Shown: positions 23,123-37,357, counted from the stretch's first letter. The stretch is DNA of 64,000 bases from Ovis canadensis (GCF_042477335.2 NC_091260.1:53029001-53093000); one strand, 5' to 3'. Translations and numbers: made by a program. The notes: generated by a model from the letters alone, not told the origin.

Positions 23123-23338
23123 TCAAGGGTTCTCAGTTGGTGCCCATTTGTCCCCCTGGGGGACATTAGACAATGTCAGGAGACATTCGTGTCTGTTGAC
23201 CAGTGGAGAGGTTGTACTGACATCACATGGAGGAGGCCAGACATGTTGCAAAACATCCTACAATGCACAGACCAGCCTCCAACAAAGACTTATCCAGCCC
23301 CAAAATGTCAGTCGTGCTGAGACTGAGAAACCTGGGTC
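23123..23338 (+). mobile_element. Short non-autonomous hAT-Charlie element (MER3-like)
   Basis: Reads tctcagttggtgcccatttg, the ggacattagacaatgtcagg core, and ends gctgagactgagaaacctgg. This is a common mammalian DNA transposon fossil; the exact subfamily name is from memory. Confidence 0.6.
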
Positions 23339-23344
23339 TAGACA

Positions 23345-23815
23345 GACCCTCCAACAGAGCTAGGCTTTTACTACATTTTGTTTGGTTGACTGCTTGGCTC
23401 AGCACATGGCCTCTGACGTCCTCGGCATCTCCATGATTGAATAAAGAGCACCACTGTCTAATGGTGATCCACTGCATCACATGTCCCAGAACTGCCCCCT
23501 GAACCAGCAACAATGTGACCACCTCCAAGGCTTCCCTTTCTTCCTGGAGCCTACCAGGGTGCCTACCATCCAAACAGGTCTCTCTATGTACCATTTATCT
23601 ATTTAAACACATGCACCTCACCCATAACTAGACTACATATTCCTTGCTAGCAGAGAACATATGTTGTTGTTTTTTTTCTCATTGTAACCCATTGGCCACT
23701 GTTCCCCATTATTCTGCCTTAAAATGTTTTGTCACTCGGGGCATGACAATGATGTGCTTGGAATTCAGTGGTTAAATATTTGTTCACCTGTAAATACTGG
23801 GTAAATTGCAATTAG
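23345..23815 (+). repeat. Left arm of inverted repeat around exon 3
   Basis: By eye this stretch is similar, in reverse complement, to 27085-27535 over about 450 bases with small gaps. One exact anchor is aacccattggccactgtt at 23686-23703. I did not recognise a repeat family. Confidence 0.7.
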
Positions 23816-24024
23816 ACAGAATGTGAGATGACTAGAATCATCCATTCTTCCCACATTCTGGATAATTAGGATTCATATTACCTGGCATATTATCTGGCAT
23901 TCAGATTTGTGTTCCTGGGATCAGGGTTTACGTAAGTTTAAATGTTCAGGGTTTGAGAAAGACTTCCTTAAGCTCTGTTTTATTCCTTAATTCTCTGATT
24001 TGTGAGAATATTGTCTTTTTTAGT

Positions 24025-24250
24025 GTTTTTTTTTTTTTTTAATTTCATTTATTTATTTGGCTCCACCAGGTTTTAGTTGCGTCTTGAAGGATCTTCGATC
24101 TTCTTTGCAGCATGTGGGATCTTTTAGCTGCAACATGCAAACTCTTAGTTGTGGCATTTGGGTTCTAGTTCCCTGACCAGGGATTGGACCCAGGCTCCCT
24201 ACACTGGGAGAGTGGAGTCTTAGCCACTGGACCACCAGGGAAGTCCCAGG
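24025..24250 (-). repeat. CHR-type tRNA-Glu SINE
   Basis: Poly-T then ttggctccaccaggttttag and an end gaccaccagggaagtcccag. Confidence 0.8.
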
Positions 24251-24811
24251 ATGTTGTCTTTACCTGGGAGATAAAATGGAGACTTCACTAACACAAGAAA
24301 AAGAAAAAACAAACACAAAGCTGATCTGACTAGGTAGATAGATATTTCTCTTTGGTAAGACAGGATGGAAGGTTGATGTTTAAAGGTATTAGCAGGAGGA
24401 TCAGCCCTGCGCTTCGTTGTAGGTAGATGTGTTTGGCATCCATCTGCTTATTCCCCTGGACATGCTCCTACCCCATGCTATGCTCCCACTGAGACCCAGC
24501 ACTCTCAGATGTCACTGGTGCCGACGGCCAGGCAGACCATCTGAAAAGCGCTTACTACTTCAGTACTGAGGCCTGCAATAACTTGTCTGTACCAGGAGCA
24601 CTTGCTTTTTAAAACAGGAACCCCGAAGAATGAATCACTAATGGCAGAATTTCAAATGTTGTGCTGTAAGGGCAGGATCATTTTTGAGAAATCCCTCCTC
24701 AATGTCCCTCAGATCACACTGTCTTTAAGTGTAAGCAGGTAAGGCAAGCACCAGAAAGACTTCAGGTTGGGATCCTGGGACAGGATTACAAGATTTTTAA
24801 AAATTCATATT
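24251..24811. other. SLC45A2: Intron 2 sequence without recognised feature
   Basis: No gene or repeat family recognised. Confidence 0.35.
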
Positions 24812-25225
24812 TAGGGATTTACCTGGTGGTACAGTGGCCTGTGGCTCTCAGACGGTAAAGCGTCTGCCTACAGTGCGGGAGACCCAGGTTCGAGCCCTGG
24901 GTCGGGAAGATCCTCTGGAGAAGGAAATGGAAACCCACTCTAGTACTCTTGCCTGGAAAATCCCATGGACAGAGGAGCCCGGTAGGCTACAGTCCATGGG
25001 CTCACAAAGAGTCTGACACGAATGAGCGACTTCACTTCACAGTGGCTAAGACTCCATCCTCCCAATGCAGGGGACCTGGATGAAGGAACGAGATCCCACA
25101 TGCCAGAGCTAAAGAGTTCAAATGCTGCAATTAAAGAACGCTCATGCCACAGTGAGGACTGAAGATCCCAGGTGCTGAAACTAAGACACAGCACAGCCAA
25201 ATAAACAAATAAATATTTTAAAATT
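24812..25225 (+). repeat. CHR-type SINE split by a Bov-tA
   Basis: The head is gggatttacctggtggtaca; the body resumes after the insert with cagtggctaagactccatcc and ends in an AAATAAAC-rich tail. Confidence 0.8.
24839..25038 (+). repeat. Bov-tA SINE nested in CHR SINE
   Basis: Inserted with the 8-base duplication acagtggc (24831-24838 and 25039-25046). B box ggttcgagccc. Confidence 0.9.
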
Positions 25226-25284
25226 CATATTTAAATTTTTGCTTTTATTTTTTCTGTGGCTATCAACTGGTACCAAGTACCTTT

Positions 25285-25510
25285 AGCTTTTGTTTTCTAT
25301 TTTATTTTATTGAAGTATAGTTGATTTACAATGTTTCAGGTATACAGCAAAGTGGTTCAGTTATACAAGTGCTTTTTCAGGTTCTTTTTCATTATAGGTT
25401 ATTACAAGATATTGAATATAGTTCCCTGTGCTACATAGTAGGTCCTTGTTGTTTATCTCTTTTATATGTAGTAGTGTGTATCTGTTAATCCTAAACTCCT
25501 AACTTATTCC
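25285..25510 (-). repeat. Artiodactyl L1 3' UTR fragment
   Basis: Contains gaagtatagttgatttacaa and atatagttccctgtgctaca; same type as 60235-60450. Confidence 0.75.
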
Positions 25511-25724
25511 CTCAAGCCACACCTTTCGCTTGTCATAGGGGAAAGAAAAAAGATTCCAAGGCTGTTTGATCTTTGCAAACTTGTGTCACCCTAAGAAACT
25601 TATTCATGGATCAGTGACAATGCAATAATTATACTTTTTTGCAATCAGAAACTAGGTCTCTTAGGAGTTTTAGTTTTTAAGCCATGTTGAGAGTACAGTT
25701 TAGAAAATCATGGGACTTCAGATG

Positions 25725-25905
25725 GTGGCAATATTTACTAAGTGCTTACTATGTGTCTAGCATATTATTATAATTTTTTTAATCATCATCCCCATATCAT
25801 GAATGAAGAAGTTCAAGTTCACAGCAAGTGTATACTAGAGCCAGGCCTTGAACCCACACATCCAGCCCAGGTGTCTTAGCCTCTCCCTTATAACCAGGCC
25901 ACCTC
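25725..25905 (+). repeat. MIR SINE
   Basis: Near full-length degraded MIR (acttactatgtgtctagcat-like start, ggccttgaacccacacatcc near the end). It ends about 100 bases before exon 3. Confidence 0.65.
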
Positions 25906-26007
25906 TGCTGTCCTCAGGGAACTTTCCCACTGAAGTAGAGGGCCTGCACATGATGAGAGAGAAGACAGTTCTAATTAATGCTAATACAGCTCCTTCTTTC
26001 TCTGCAG

Positions 26008-26333
26008 GTTTGGGAGGTGCTCTCGGTTACCTTTTGGGTGCCATTGACTGGGCCCACCTGGAACTGGGAAGACTGCTGGGCACGGAATTCCAGGTCATGT
26101 TCTTCTTCTCCTCGCTGGTGCTCACTTTGTGTTTCATTATCCATCTGTGCAGTATCCCTGAAGCCCCACTTACAGATGTTGCAAAAGACATTCCCTCACA
26201 GCAAGCCCCCCAGGACCTTGCCTTGTCATCAGACAAAATGTACGAATATGGGTCTATTGAGAAAGTGAAAAATGGTTATGTAAACCAAGAGTTGGTGCTG
26301 CAGGGAGGAAAAACCAAAAATCCTGCTGAACAG
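26008..26333 (+). CDS. SLC45A2: SLC45A2 coding exon 3
   Basis: Encodes residues 188-296, from [20 protein letters not shown] to KNPAEQ. The acceptor is tttctctgcag|gt and the donor cag|gtaaag. It carries the sixth-helix region ([20 protein letters not shown], about residues 215-234) and most of the large central cytosolic loop, the least conserved part of the protein. E272, the site of the human E272K polymorphism, is Glu here ([11 protein letters not shown]). The exon follows an 18.6-kb intron and is bracketed by an inverted repeat (23345-23815 and 27085-27535). Confidence 0.97.
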
Positions 26334-27084
26334 GTAAAGATGCAAGTTCTTTTTTATTTACTTAGGAAAAATAGTCTTGTTCTTTCCTTGTGTTCATGCT
26401 TTTAACATTAATCCTTGTCTTTGTTTTGCTTGATTATTTGATGTAAAGAGTTTTGTTATCCTCAAATTGAAATTCTGTGAATCTACCAACTGAATCTGCA
26501 AATGCCCAGTAGCTATTATCCCTTGGAATTGAAACTTTACACCTAATAGAAAAATGTGTGCATTTCCCTCTTGTCCTTCTGCCTCTGACTCTTTGCAGAC
26601 CCTCAAATCAGGGAAGACGAAGCTGGCTGTAAAATCTTAGGCCATAAGAGAAGGCTGGAATTGTCCATTCTCAGGCTAGATTAGGATTATAAATTTGTTA
26701 TTCCAAATAACAGCATCCCCAGTTGGGAACTGGAGGAACTAAGAGGCTATTGGGATGGAGCCTTCATTTTATTTTGATCATACAGTGAATAGAGAAAATA
26801 GGAGAATCTAGGTCTCCAGAGACCTGCTGAGACCTTGGGGCTCCAGACTGCCTGTGGGAAAACATTTATACTCCCTGCTGGTATCGGGTAGGATGGAGCC
26901 CCCTTGCTGTGTGGTTCTGCAAGGCAGCAGCATGGGATTCATGGAATAGCTACACAATGGAAGCCATTTGATCATTAGATGTGTGTGTTTTTGAAGCTTT
27001 ATTTAAGACGTAATATATCAGATAGAACACACATATATATACAAAATGAATGTTTTTTCCCATTCCTTGAGAGAAGAAAGGATT
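26334..27084. other. SLC45A2: SLC45A2 intron 3, first part
   Basis: No gene or named repeat recognised; AT-rich. Confidence 0.35.
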
Positions 27085-27535
27085 GAAAATTTGCCATAAA
27101 GGATATTTACAGATGAACAACTGTTTAACGATGAAATTCCAAAAAGACAGCATCCTTATCATGCCCTGAGTGACAAAGCATTTTAAGGTGGAATTAAAGG
27201 AAACAGTGGCCAATGGGTTGCAATGAAAAAACACATATATTCTCTGCCCACAAAGAATATGTAATTATGGGTGATGTGCATATATTTAAACAGATCAATG
27301 GCACATACAGTGATCTGTTTGGTTGGTAGATGCCCTGGTAGGCTTCAGGAAGAAGGGGAAGCCCTAGAGGTGGTCACACTGTTGCAGGTTCAGAGGGCAG
27401 TTCTAGGACATGTGCTGTGACTAGATTACCTCACCATTAGTCAACGATGCTCTTTATTCAGTCATGGAGAAGCCAAGGATGTCAGAGGTCATTTGCAGAA
27501 CCAAGTGTTTAACCACGAAGAATTTTCCACAATGG
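27085..27535 (-). repeat. Right arm of inverted repeat around exon 3
   Basis: Reverse-complement partner of 23345-23815. Exact anchor aacagtggccaatgggtt at 27202-27219, and the paired segment gaggtggtcaca near 27367. It lies about 750 bases after exon 3. Confidence 0.7.
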
Positions 27536-29689
27536 AGATTATGGGAAAAGCTACGCAGACACAGAGGAAAAAACAGAAAGGATATACACCCAAAATGCTC
27601 ATTGAAATTATTGTCTTTGTGTGGTGGGCTAACAGGTGGTCGTCGTTTTCCTTTCTAAACCCTTCAGTGAATTCAACATTTCTGTAATAGACAAGTATTA
27701 CTTTGAAAATAAAGCAAAAATAATCTCAGGGTTAAAGGAATAAAACCAGACAGTCTAATTAAGATAAGTAGATACGATAGATTATGCCTGCCTCTTTGCC
27801 CTCTTTGCATAGACTGGCCCTCAAAGAGTCACCCAACAGAGGCTGTCTCAGTCTGCCCCGAGGCTGTTGTAATGACTGAATGAATCAAGTGTGTGGAAGT
27901 CTTTTGAAAGGCATGAAACCCTCTACACGGTTAGGAGAAGAAACGCATCAAATACAGTTATCTTGTATCAGCATATGCCACAGGCGCAACACTGTAGGCT
28001 CTGCATGCTTCTATTATGTGACAAAAAAATAAAAGAAAAACTACATAGGGAAAAAAAAAAAGAATAATATATCGTAGGCTCAAAGTCAAGCACTCGACTG
28101 CTATTCCAATAGTGCATCTGGGGAGCTTCCAGCTGAGTAGTGGGCATCTCCACAGAGTCAGGTCCTACCTATTCTTGTTTGTCAAAGTCACTACTTTCCA
28201 AAATGAGGGTGGCTGTGCAACTTGAGAACTGGGATTTTCTTTTTAATGGCAAGAGGCCTGAATTATTTCATTGTTCAAATTGGATACCATAAAAATACAT
28301 CTGTATTTCTTCCCCACCATTAGTTGCCCCCTTCAACATTTAGTCTCCTTCTGAGGGTACTTTTGTGTGGTTCTGTCTCCCCCTCATGGCTCTGTTCATT
28401 TTTCATTTATAAATCCATCATTACCCAATCTCCGGTTGATGACTGCATGCAGTAAAACAACTCCCAACAGCTCAAAATCATTGCAAGGGCTTTACTAAGG
28501 GAACTGATGAGTCAGTGAGTAAGATGCTAGCTGAATTTTCATTCTGAGTTAAAATATCCAGAAAGACTGAATATTTATATTCACAGCTTTTACAGAAAGG
28601 CATAATTTTGAAGCTTTTATTTATTTGGGGGAGAAAGGAAAAAATTAGGTTAACAATGAAAGCAGGCTGAACTTATATAGAAGGCCAAAGCATAAATTAA
28701 TATTTGAAATGAAGCTGAATACTTGCTGGTCAGATTCACTTTTTAAATTTTTGAATTTTTGGAAAGAAGGGAAAGAAATTAAAGATGAATCGCTTGGCCT
28801 GAGATATGAAAATCAGGCTGTTATTCCTCAGTCTATACCATTAATTGTTTCTTCCTGTAGTCAAGGGAAAAAGTAATAGTTCTACATTGGATTTCTGCTA
28901 TGGTCACCATTTATTTAGACAAATACCATGTTCTACATGGAGAAAATATTTTTTTCCTTACTCCATAGTAATGTCTATGTATTTTTTTTAATACTGAGTA
29001 AGTATAAAAAGTCAGTGGAGTCATGGTCATTAGGTTAAATACTATAAAATCCAAATGAAAAATCAACTTGTACAACAACCCTGCAATGAGTGAATATAAT
29101 TTTCTACATCAAAGAAGTAAAAAGCATTATCATGGAAGATTAAGAGTTATAAAACAATTTTCTCTTACAGTTAAAATGGAAAAATCTTGGGAGATATCTT
29201 GTAAATAAACTAGCTAAGATCCAATTTTATTATGTCAAGATTCAGAACAAATAGAAGTCAGACAGAAAGAAAGACCCATCACCCTGCCATGGTTAATGTT
29301 TACCATCTCAGTGTCTCAGGGCAGCTGATTTCTTAATATTCCCGAGATATTTTTCTTCTCTCATATGACAAGCTGTTACAGGCTGTTTCTTTTACTTCCA
29401 AACAGTTGTGCCAATAGTTCAGTTTTTTTCATTCTCTCAAAGCTACTGACAGCAATGAATTATAGCCTCTGGTTTTAACATAATTTAAGTCTAGGTTAAA
29501 GAATTGGGGGGGGGCATATGTATTCATTTCACACGTGTCTAGTTTCGTGTGTGTGCGTATGTTCTACAGTGTTCTCACTTCTGACTAGACTTAGGGCTCA
29601 GGTACACATGTTGACTGATGGCAGGATCCAGAGAAATAAACCAGGAGGAGGTACCTGACCCAGAGCAGGGAGCTGATTGGCTCGATGTA
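27536..29689. other. SLC45A2: Intron 3 sequence without recognised feature
   Basis: AT-rich, low in young repeats, no coding frame. A G-run lies at 29505-29513. Confidence 0.4.
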
Positions 29690-30230
29690 GTAATTTTCTA
29701 CTGCAGCATAACAAACCACCACGGGTTTAGCAGCTTAAAGCCACACCCATTTATAACCTCAGACTTCTGTAGGTCAGAAGTCTGGGTGGGCTCAGTCAAG
29801 TGCTCTGCTCAGGGTCTCACAAGGCTGAAATCAAGGTGTTGGTGTAGCTGCCTTCTCATCCAGAGGTTTGAATGGGGAAGAATCAGCTTTGAGCTCAAGC
29901 AGGTAGAATCCAGCTTCTTGTGGTTGTCGAGGTCCTTGTTTTCTTGCTAATTGATGGCCAGGGGTCAGTCATTTCCTGGAGGTCACACTCAAGTTCTTCC
30001 CTGTGGCCCACTTCACCTTCAAACCCCAGCAATTCTTGTGCTTTGAGACTTGCTGGCTTCCCCTTCTGCTCCTAGCCAGAGAAAAATCTGTGCTTTTTAA
30101 ACGGTTGATGTGATTTCGTTAGGGTCACCCAGATAATCTCCCTGTTCATTAACTTGAAGCCAACTGATTAGTAACCTTAGTTACGTCTGCAAAATCTTTT
30201 TGCCATGGAATAGAACAGAATCATGAAGAC
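29690..30230. repeat. Old interspersed repeat, family not assigned
   Basis: The segment tactgcagcataacaaaccac ... aggtcagaagtctgggtggg is a familiar mammalian dispersed sequence, but I cannot name it with confidence. Confidence 0.45.
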
Positions 30231-30666
30231 AGAGAGTATAGAGGCCATATTGGAATTTGGATGACCAGATTTTAAGAATCAAGAGATCTAAGAATTATAA
30301 CCATCTAGGGGATCACTTAAATCCATGAGCTTCATCCTTATACAGTGGTTCTGTCATTCAAAGAAAAGATAGGAAATTTGATGGGTGGCTCTTACATCTT
30401 AGCTCAAAGCAAGTCTATTTCTAGTCCCTTCGCCCTTATGTCCTCAAAGCCCTGATATTGGCCTGAAACTTGAAGTATCTGCACATACATAACGAAACAC
30501 CTCCTATGAGAACACTCCATGGAAACCATGGTGCTGTGCCCAGATGGTGTGACCTTGTGTGATAGGCTACTAACAGATATGTGACATGGCTGTGTGCTGG
30601 CTCCCACAGTGGGCTACACTGGCATTCTACACTGAATGTCACACCTGTTTGGTGTTTTTATTCCAG

Positions 30667-30810
30667 ACTCAGAGGACAATGACCTTGAGGTCACTGTTGA
30701 GGGCATTGAGGAGCATGCCCCCTCATTACCGCTGTCTTTGCATCAGCCACCTCATTGGATGGACTGCCTTCCTGTCCAACATGCTCTTCTTCACAGACTT
30801 CATGGGCCAG
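30667..30810 (+). CDS. SLC45A2: SLC45A2 coding exon 4
   Basis: Encodes residues 297-344, exactly 48 codons in phase 0: [20 protein letters not shown] through [20 protein letters not shown] to GQ. The acceptor is gtttttattccag|ac and the donor cag|gtaaca. It covers the end of the central loop and the seventh helix. The segment [20 protein letters not shown] is identical to human as I remember it. Confidence 0.97.
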
Positions 30811-32775
<1,965 letters not shown>

Positions 32776-32777
32776 CC

Positions 32778-32985
32778 CCTTGTTGCTGAGCCACGTCTGA
32801 CTCTACAACTCCTTGGACTGCATCCAGGTTCCTCTGCCCATGGGATTTCCCAGGCCAAGAAAACTGGAGTGGGTTGCCGTTTCCTTCTCCGGGGGATCTT
32901 CCCAACCCAGGGATTGAACCTGCGTCTCCGGCCTTGTCAGGCAGGTTCTTTGCCACTGAGTCGCCAGGGAAGCCCTTTGCCCACC
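32778..32985 (-). repeat. Bov-tA SINE
   Basis: From ccccttgttgctgagccacg to tcgccagggaagccctttg; B-box complement gggattgaacc. Confidence 0.9.
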
Positions 32986-32987
32986 TT

Positions 32988-33103
32988 GGGCTTCCCGGAT
33001 GGCGCTAACGGTAACGAACCCACCTGCGCGTGCTGGAAAAGTAAGAGACGCAGGTTTGATCCTTGGCTCCAGAGGGTACAGATTAAGAAGAAGAAGAAGA
33101 GAA
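32988..33103 (+). repeat. tRNA-head SINE fragment with (AAG)n tail
   Basis: Head ggcttcccggatggcgctaa, B box ggtttgatcc, then a run of AAG units at about 33086-33102. Confidence 0.7.
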
Positions 33104-34545
33104 AACTTGCAGGAGGACAATTTCAAATACCTAGAATCAGGGAGCATTAGACTGAAAGGATTTAATAACTTATCCATCTCACTTTGTGCTTTCAAGATGT
33201 AGGGCAGCTAATTACTACCATGCTTATTCTTTGAAGAGGAAAATATTTTTCTAAAAGTCGTTAGCCTTTTAATTTTATGTCAATTTTAACTTGTTTTCCT
33301 CAAAGAATCCCTCCCAGGGACCCTTCCATTATCTAGGTTGAGTTCCTACATAAATGTCATGGCTTTTGAAAATTCAACAGCATGTTATTTTTTAGGACCT
33401 TTCTACTTAAAATCTCTCTATACAAGAATCCCTCCTATTTTAATAGTTTTTGAAAGTTGTATTAATGTATAAACCTGTGATATTCCTAAGATGGTGAGTT
33501 AGAACTAAAATGTTCTTTATAAAATACCAACCAGCACTGCCTAAAGATCTTCAGGGGCTCCCATAAGATAGAGTGGAGGCCCTGACCTTGGTGCTCCAGG
33601 ACTCAGAGTCTGGCCTGGCTCATCCTTGGACCTCAGTCACTCCCAAACAGGAACTCTCCCAATGACCCGCTTCCCAGCCGGTCTCATGTCTGTGTGTTTA
33701 TATTTGGTTTCTTCCGCCTGAGCTGCTGTTTCTCCCTCCCTACCCAGCCAGACCCAACTCCAGTATGCCCCTGTTTGTGCCATCTCTCAAGTCTTTCCCT
33801 CTGCACTCCAACCCACTCTGGGCAGAATCAGTCACTTGCCGCAATTCCAGAGTACACTAGATAACCCTGGATTTTGGACTCATCACATAACACCAGGTTG
33901 ACGACCCAGAATGTCTATCCAGAGGGACTTTGGTAGGGCACTCTGACTGCTGAGGTAAGAGATGGGGGATGGTGATAAAAGACTGTTTTCAAGCTCCTTT
34001 TACACAGCAGGTACACTTAGATCGATGAGTATAGCCACACTGAGTACTGAAATATAGCCAATTGTTCATAGCATAGACTACTATTCAAAGCTGGGGCCTA
34101 AATCAATCATTTCTCTCCAACCCTAAGGAGAGGCATGATGTTATTTAGTATCAGAAACAGCACAGGGCAAGTCAACTTGGCTGACAGTTATTAATTTCGC
34201 TTCATAAATAAAGCATTCTTTGCCAGATTTTCAGGCTTTGTAGTGAAGTTAGTTATGTTTCCAAAAATCTTTTTATCATCTTTTGCCTTCTTCCTGGTTG
34301 GCCCATCTACTTGGTGAGAGCATTTATCTAATGAATATTAATGGTATCTTTCAGGTACTAAGACAACTTATATTCCATTTTCTGCACAATGATTAAGCAA
34401 ACTAGATTTATACTGCTTTTATTCTCAGCCTTGACAACACCCCTCCAAGCATGGCATAAATTTAATAGAGGAAGCAATGTTGTTCCTTTAACATTTTCAG
34501 AATTCCAAATTGATACCAATGTAATACATAATAGATACAAATTTA
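33104..34545. other. SLC45A2: Intron 5 sequence without recognised feature
   Basis: No gene. The piece at 33530-33830 has a degraded-repeat look that I cannot name. Confidence 0.35.
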
Positions 34546-34547
34546 AT

Positions 34548-34832
34548 TCACCTGCAGTGCAGGAGACCCTGGTTCAATTCCTTGGTCGGGAAGATCCCCT
34601 GGAGAAGGGATGGCCTACCACTCAAGTATTCTTGGGCATCTGTTGTGGCTCAGCTGGTAAAGAATCCACCTGCAATGAGGGAGACCTGGGTTTGATTCCT
34701 GGATTGGGAAGATCCCCTGGAGAAGGGAAAGGCCACCCACTCTAGTATTCTGGCCTGGAGAATTCCATGGACTGTATAGTCCATGGGGTCGCAAAGAGTC
34801 AGACATTACTGAGCGACTTTCTCTTCACATAT
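34548..34832 (+). repeat. Bov-tA3-like SINE with two tRNA heads
   Basis: A partial first head (34550-34634), a full second head starting gcatctgttgtggctcagct, then the BovA body. Confidence 0.85.
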
Positions 34833-35234
34833 TTAATGCATAATTGATATAACAATAATACAAATGGAATACAGATGAGGTTTCTTGTCTATGCAGTGTA
34901 AATCCAATAATTATTTGAAAAGATATGGGAAATTTCACTCTTGAGTAGGCACATTTCTAGTTTCTATCATTTATCTATCTCCTGGGTACGTCTAGCAGCA
35001 TGGGGCAGAGGAAAGATAAAACTATGGATTAAAATAAATGATTAAAAAAGGAAGATAAAACACTCTTAGGGATTTTCCCTACTGTGGTGAAAAACATAGG
35101 AAAATATTTTAAAGCAAAATTTTCAGTTTTAAAGAATGAGCTCTACCATGAGTCTTTTATGAGCAAGCCAAGTTTACCTGCTTCGAGGAGACCCCAGTGG
35201 AAAGTCAACCATATTCAGCAAAGTCTGTGTTTTT

Positions 35235-35470
35235 GGAATTATGATAGCCAGTGTTAACTTGATGTCTTCCGTGTGCTTGGCATTCGGCTGGGGGATTTCA
35301 CAGCTATTTTACTTCATTTGATCCTAGTAACAACCGCCAGCAAGGATTTTACTAATTCCATTTTTCTGATCAAGAAGCTGAGGTTTTGGAGAAGTTATAG
35401 AGCTTGTCCAGAGTATGAGGGTGCCAGCGATGGGGAGGTGCCTGGCACAGCAGGGTCCCCTGACCCGACT
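35235..35470 (+). repeat. MIR SINE
   Basis: Degraded match around tttacttcatttgatcctag and gaagctgaggttttggagaa. Confidence 0.55.
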
Positions 35471-36059
35471 GGGAAGGGCTGGTATGTCAGGGCCAGTGTC
35501 TGCAGGTGAAGTACCTTCTTTACCTGCTTCTCAGGTTGTGGAGACAGCATTTGGGTGGGGTGGAAAAACTGAATGACTCAGCTTATTCCATAAACTCTGG
35601 TTATGTTCATTTCCTCCAACCTGACTTTGGGTCAAGATAGACCTGGATTGTCATTTTGGTCCTGCTGGGATAGATCCCTGTGAATTAGAAAGAACTGCAC
35701 TTTTCTTGCATGTCCTGCAGCCCCAGGGTCCCAAAACAAAGGTGGGCTTTTCAGTCATCTTTTCTGCGTCTTGTTGCTATATACAGCTGCCCACTACACA
35801 GTCCCTGGTCCTTCCCTGCAGGAAAGAAAATCAACCCAGGAAGGCAATCTCCAGCTCTCCTTTAGGCAAAGGATTCAAAGCTGATTCCCAAAACCAGCTG
35901 TCTTCAAGCATAGATAAGGGGGTTCTTTTGTTCCTGACTCAATATCAAAGGAAAGATTTAAAAAAACAAAAGTGAATCTTCAAAAGCAAAGGTTGTCTGA
36001 AATTATGAGATGTTGTGAGGCACTGCCAGCTATAATTTCTCCCTCTCTTCTCCCCACAG
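35471..36059. other. SLC45A2: End of SLC45A2 intron 5
   Basis: No gene or repeat family recognised. The pyrimidine tract before exon 6 is at 36037-36056. Confidence 0.4.
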
Positions 36060-36265
36060 ACTTTCAGAAAATTTTGGTTCCCTGCATCGGATTAAAGGGT
36101 CTTTACTTTATGGGGTATTTGCTGTTTGGCCTGGGCACAGGATTCATCGGGCTCTTCCCGAATGTCTACTCCACTCTGGCCATGTGCACCTTATTTGGTG
36201 TGATGTCCAGCACCCTGTACACGGTACCCTTTACCCTCATCGCTGTGTATCACCGTGAGGAGCAG
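36060..36265 (+). CDS. SLC45A2: SLC45A2 coding exon 6
   Basis: Completes codon 386 (Tyr) and encodes residues 387-454: [20 protein letters not shown], then [20 protein letters not shown] and so on to YHREEQ. The acceptor is ctccccacag|ac and the donor cag|gtgcgt. It covers helices nine and ten with the [11 protein letters not shown] motif. The segment after it ([11 protein letters not shown]) differs slightly from human (NLITEYHREEE). Confidence 0.97.
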
Positions 36266-37357
36266 GTGCGTGATCGAACCTCACTGCCGAGTGACGTCTG
36301 GAGCCACCTGAAGGCGGAGGGACTTGGTGGGAAAGTGTAGAGCAGAGCTGGAAAATAGGGGTTCTCGAAACTGCAGCACTAAAATGTCCAGCCAGATGCT
36401 ACGATGGCCTGGCCAGGGCATGACCACGTTCCCAGCCCACCCTCTCCTCCTTACTCTGAAGCCCAGTGTACTTGGGAGCAGTCAGACAGGCGCCATTACT
36501 CCCATTTGTCACATTGGAAAAGGGAGGGTTGGTAATGCTGAGAAGCCAGCCCACAATCACACAGAGACAAAGCAGGGGAAACTCTAGGCTTATGACACCT
36601 GCCATGCCCCTGCAGCCATTTCTAGGTGCCACAGTGAGGGCCCCGGCCCTCAACCACGGCAGAGGTCCGGTGCCATTTCTGGGAGTTACTGGTTGAGCAA
36701 TATTTTCCTTGGAAATGGGGTTTTAGTAAGTCATGCACGGTGTGCAGGGAGGAAAGCTGGTGGCAGCTGGTTAACTCTCTAGCCGCCTCAAGGGAGGCCC
36801 GGCCCATCTCCATTTCCATCTGGAAATTCAAGCCAGAGGGCAAGACTCCATGTGGCTGGGAGTTTGGGTTGGGTTTTTTAAAAAAAGCATTAGGTTGGGT
36901 ATTTCTGCTCTAAAATTACCACCTTTTCTTATCAAAATATGCACCTTTCCCCCTGAAAATAGGCTTACATTTCCTCAACTGTAAAAGCTAAAGAGAACTA
37001 TTAGCTTATCCATCCCAGCAGGAAACTGCAAAAACCCTGAACACATGTCCATGTGACTAGAACACTGGCCTTCTTTTTCATCATTTGATCTGGCAAGCTC
37101 AGTGCGGCAGGGTTGCACTAGGCTTTAAAACCTTTAAACAAGAGTTGCAGCTGTCCTTACTCCTGGCAGACATCATCACTAATGTTTCAATGCATGGCAG
37201 GCACTTAGCTGCTAGAGATACAGCTGTCCCCTCCAAGACAGAGCTGTATGATACTAGGCCCCAAACACAGAGGCTATGGAAGCAGAAGAACCTGGATTCA
37301 AATCGTGCCTCCCCCATTTGGGAGCTATGGGACACTGGGGAATCATAAAGTGGAAAA
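36266..37357. other. SLC45A2: SLC45A2 intron 6, first part
   Basis: No gene. The piece 36455-36600 has a degraded MIR look (ccatttgtcacattggaaaa). Confidence 0.35.

Noticed and set aside
23223-23594. 123-codon minus-strand frame across the inverted repeat arm
   Set aside because: It crosses a hAT element and the repeat arm, has no ATG-based gene structure, and the partner arm does not keep the frame.
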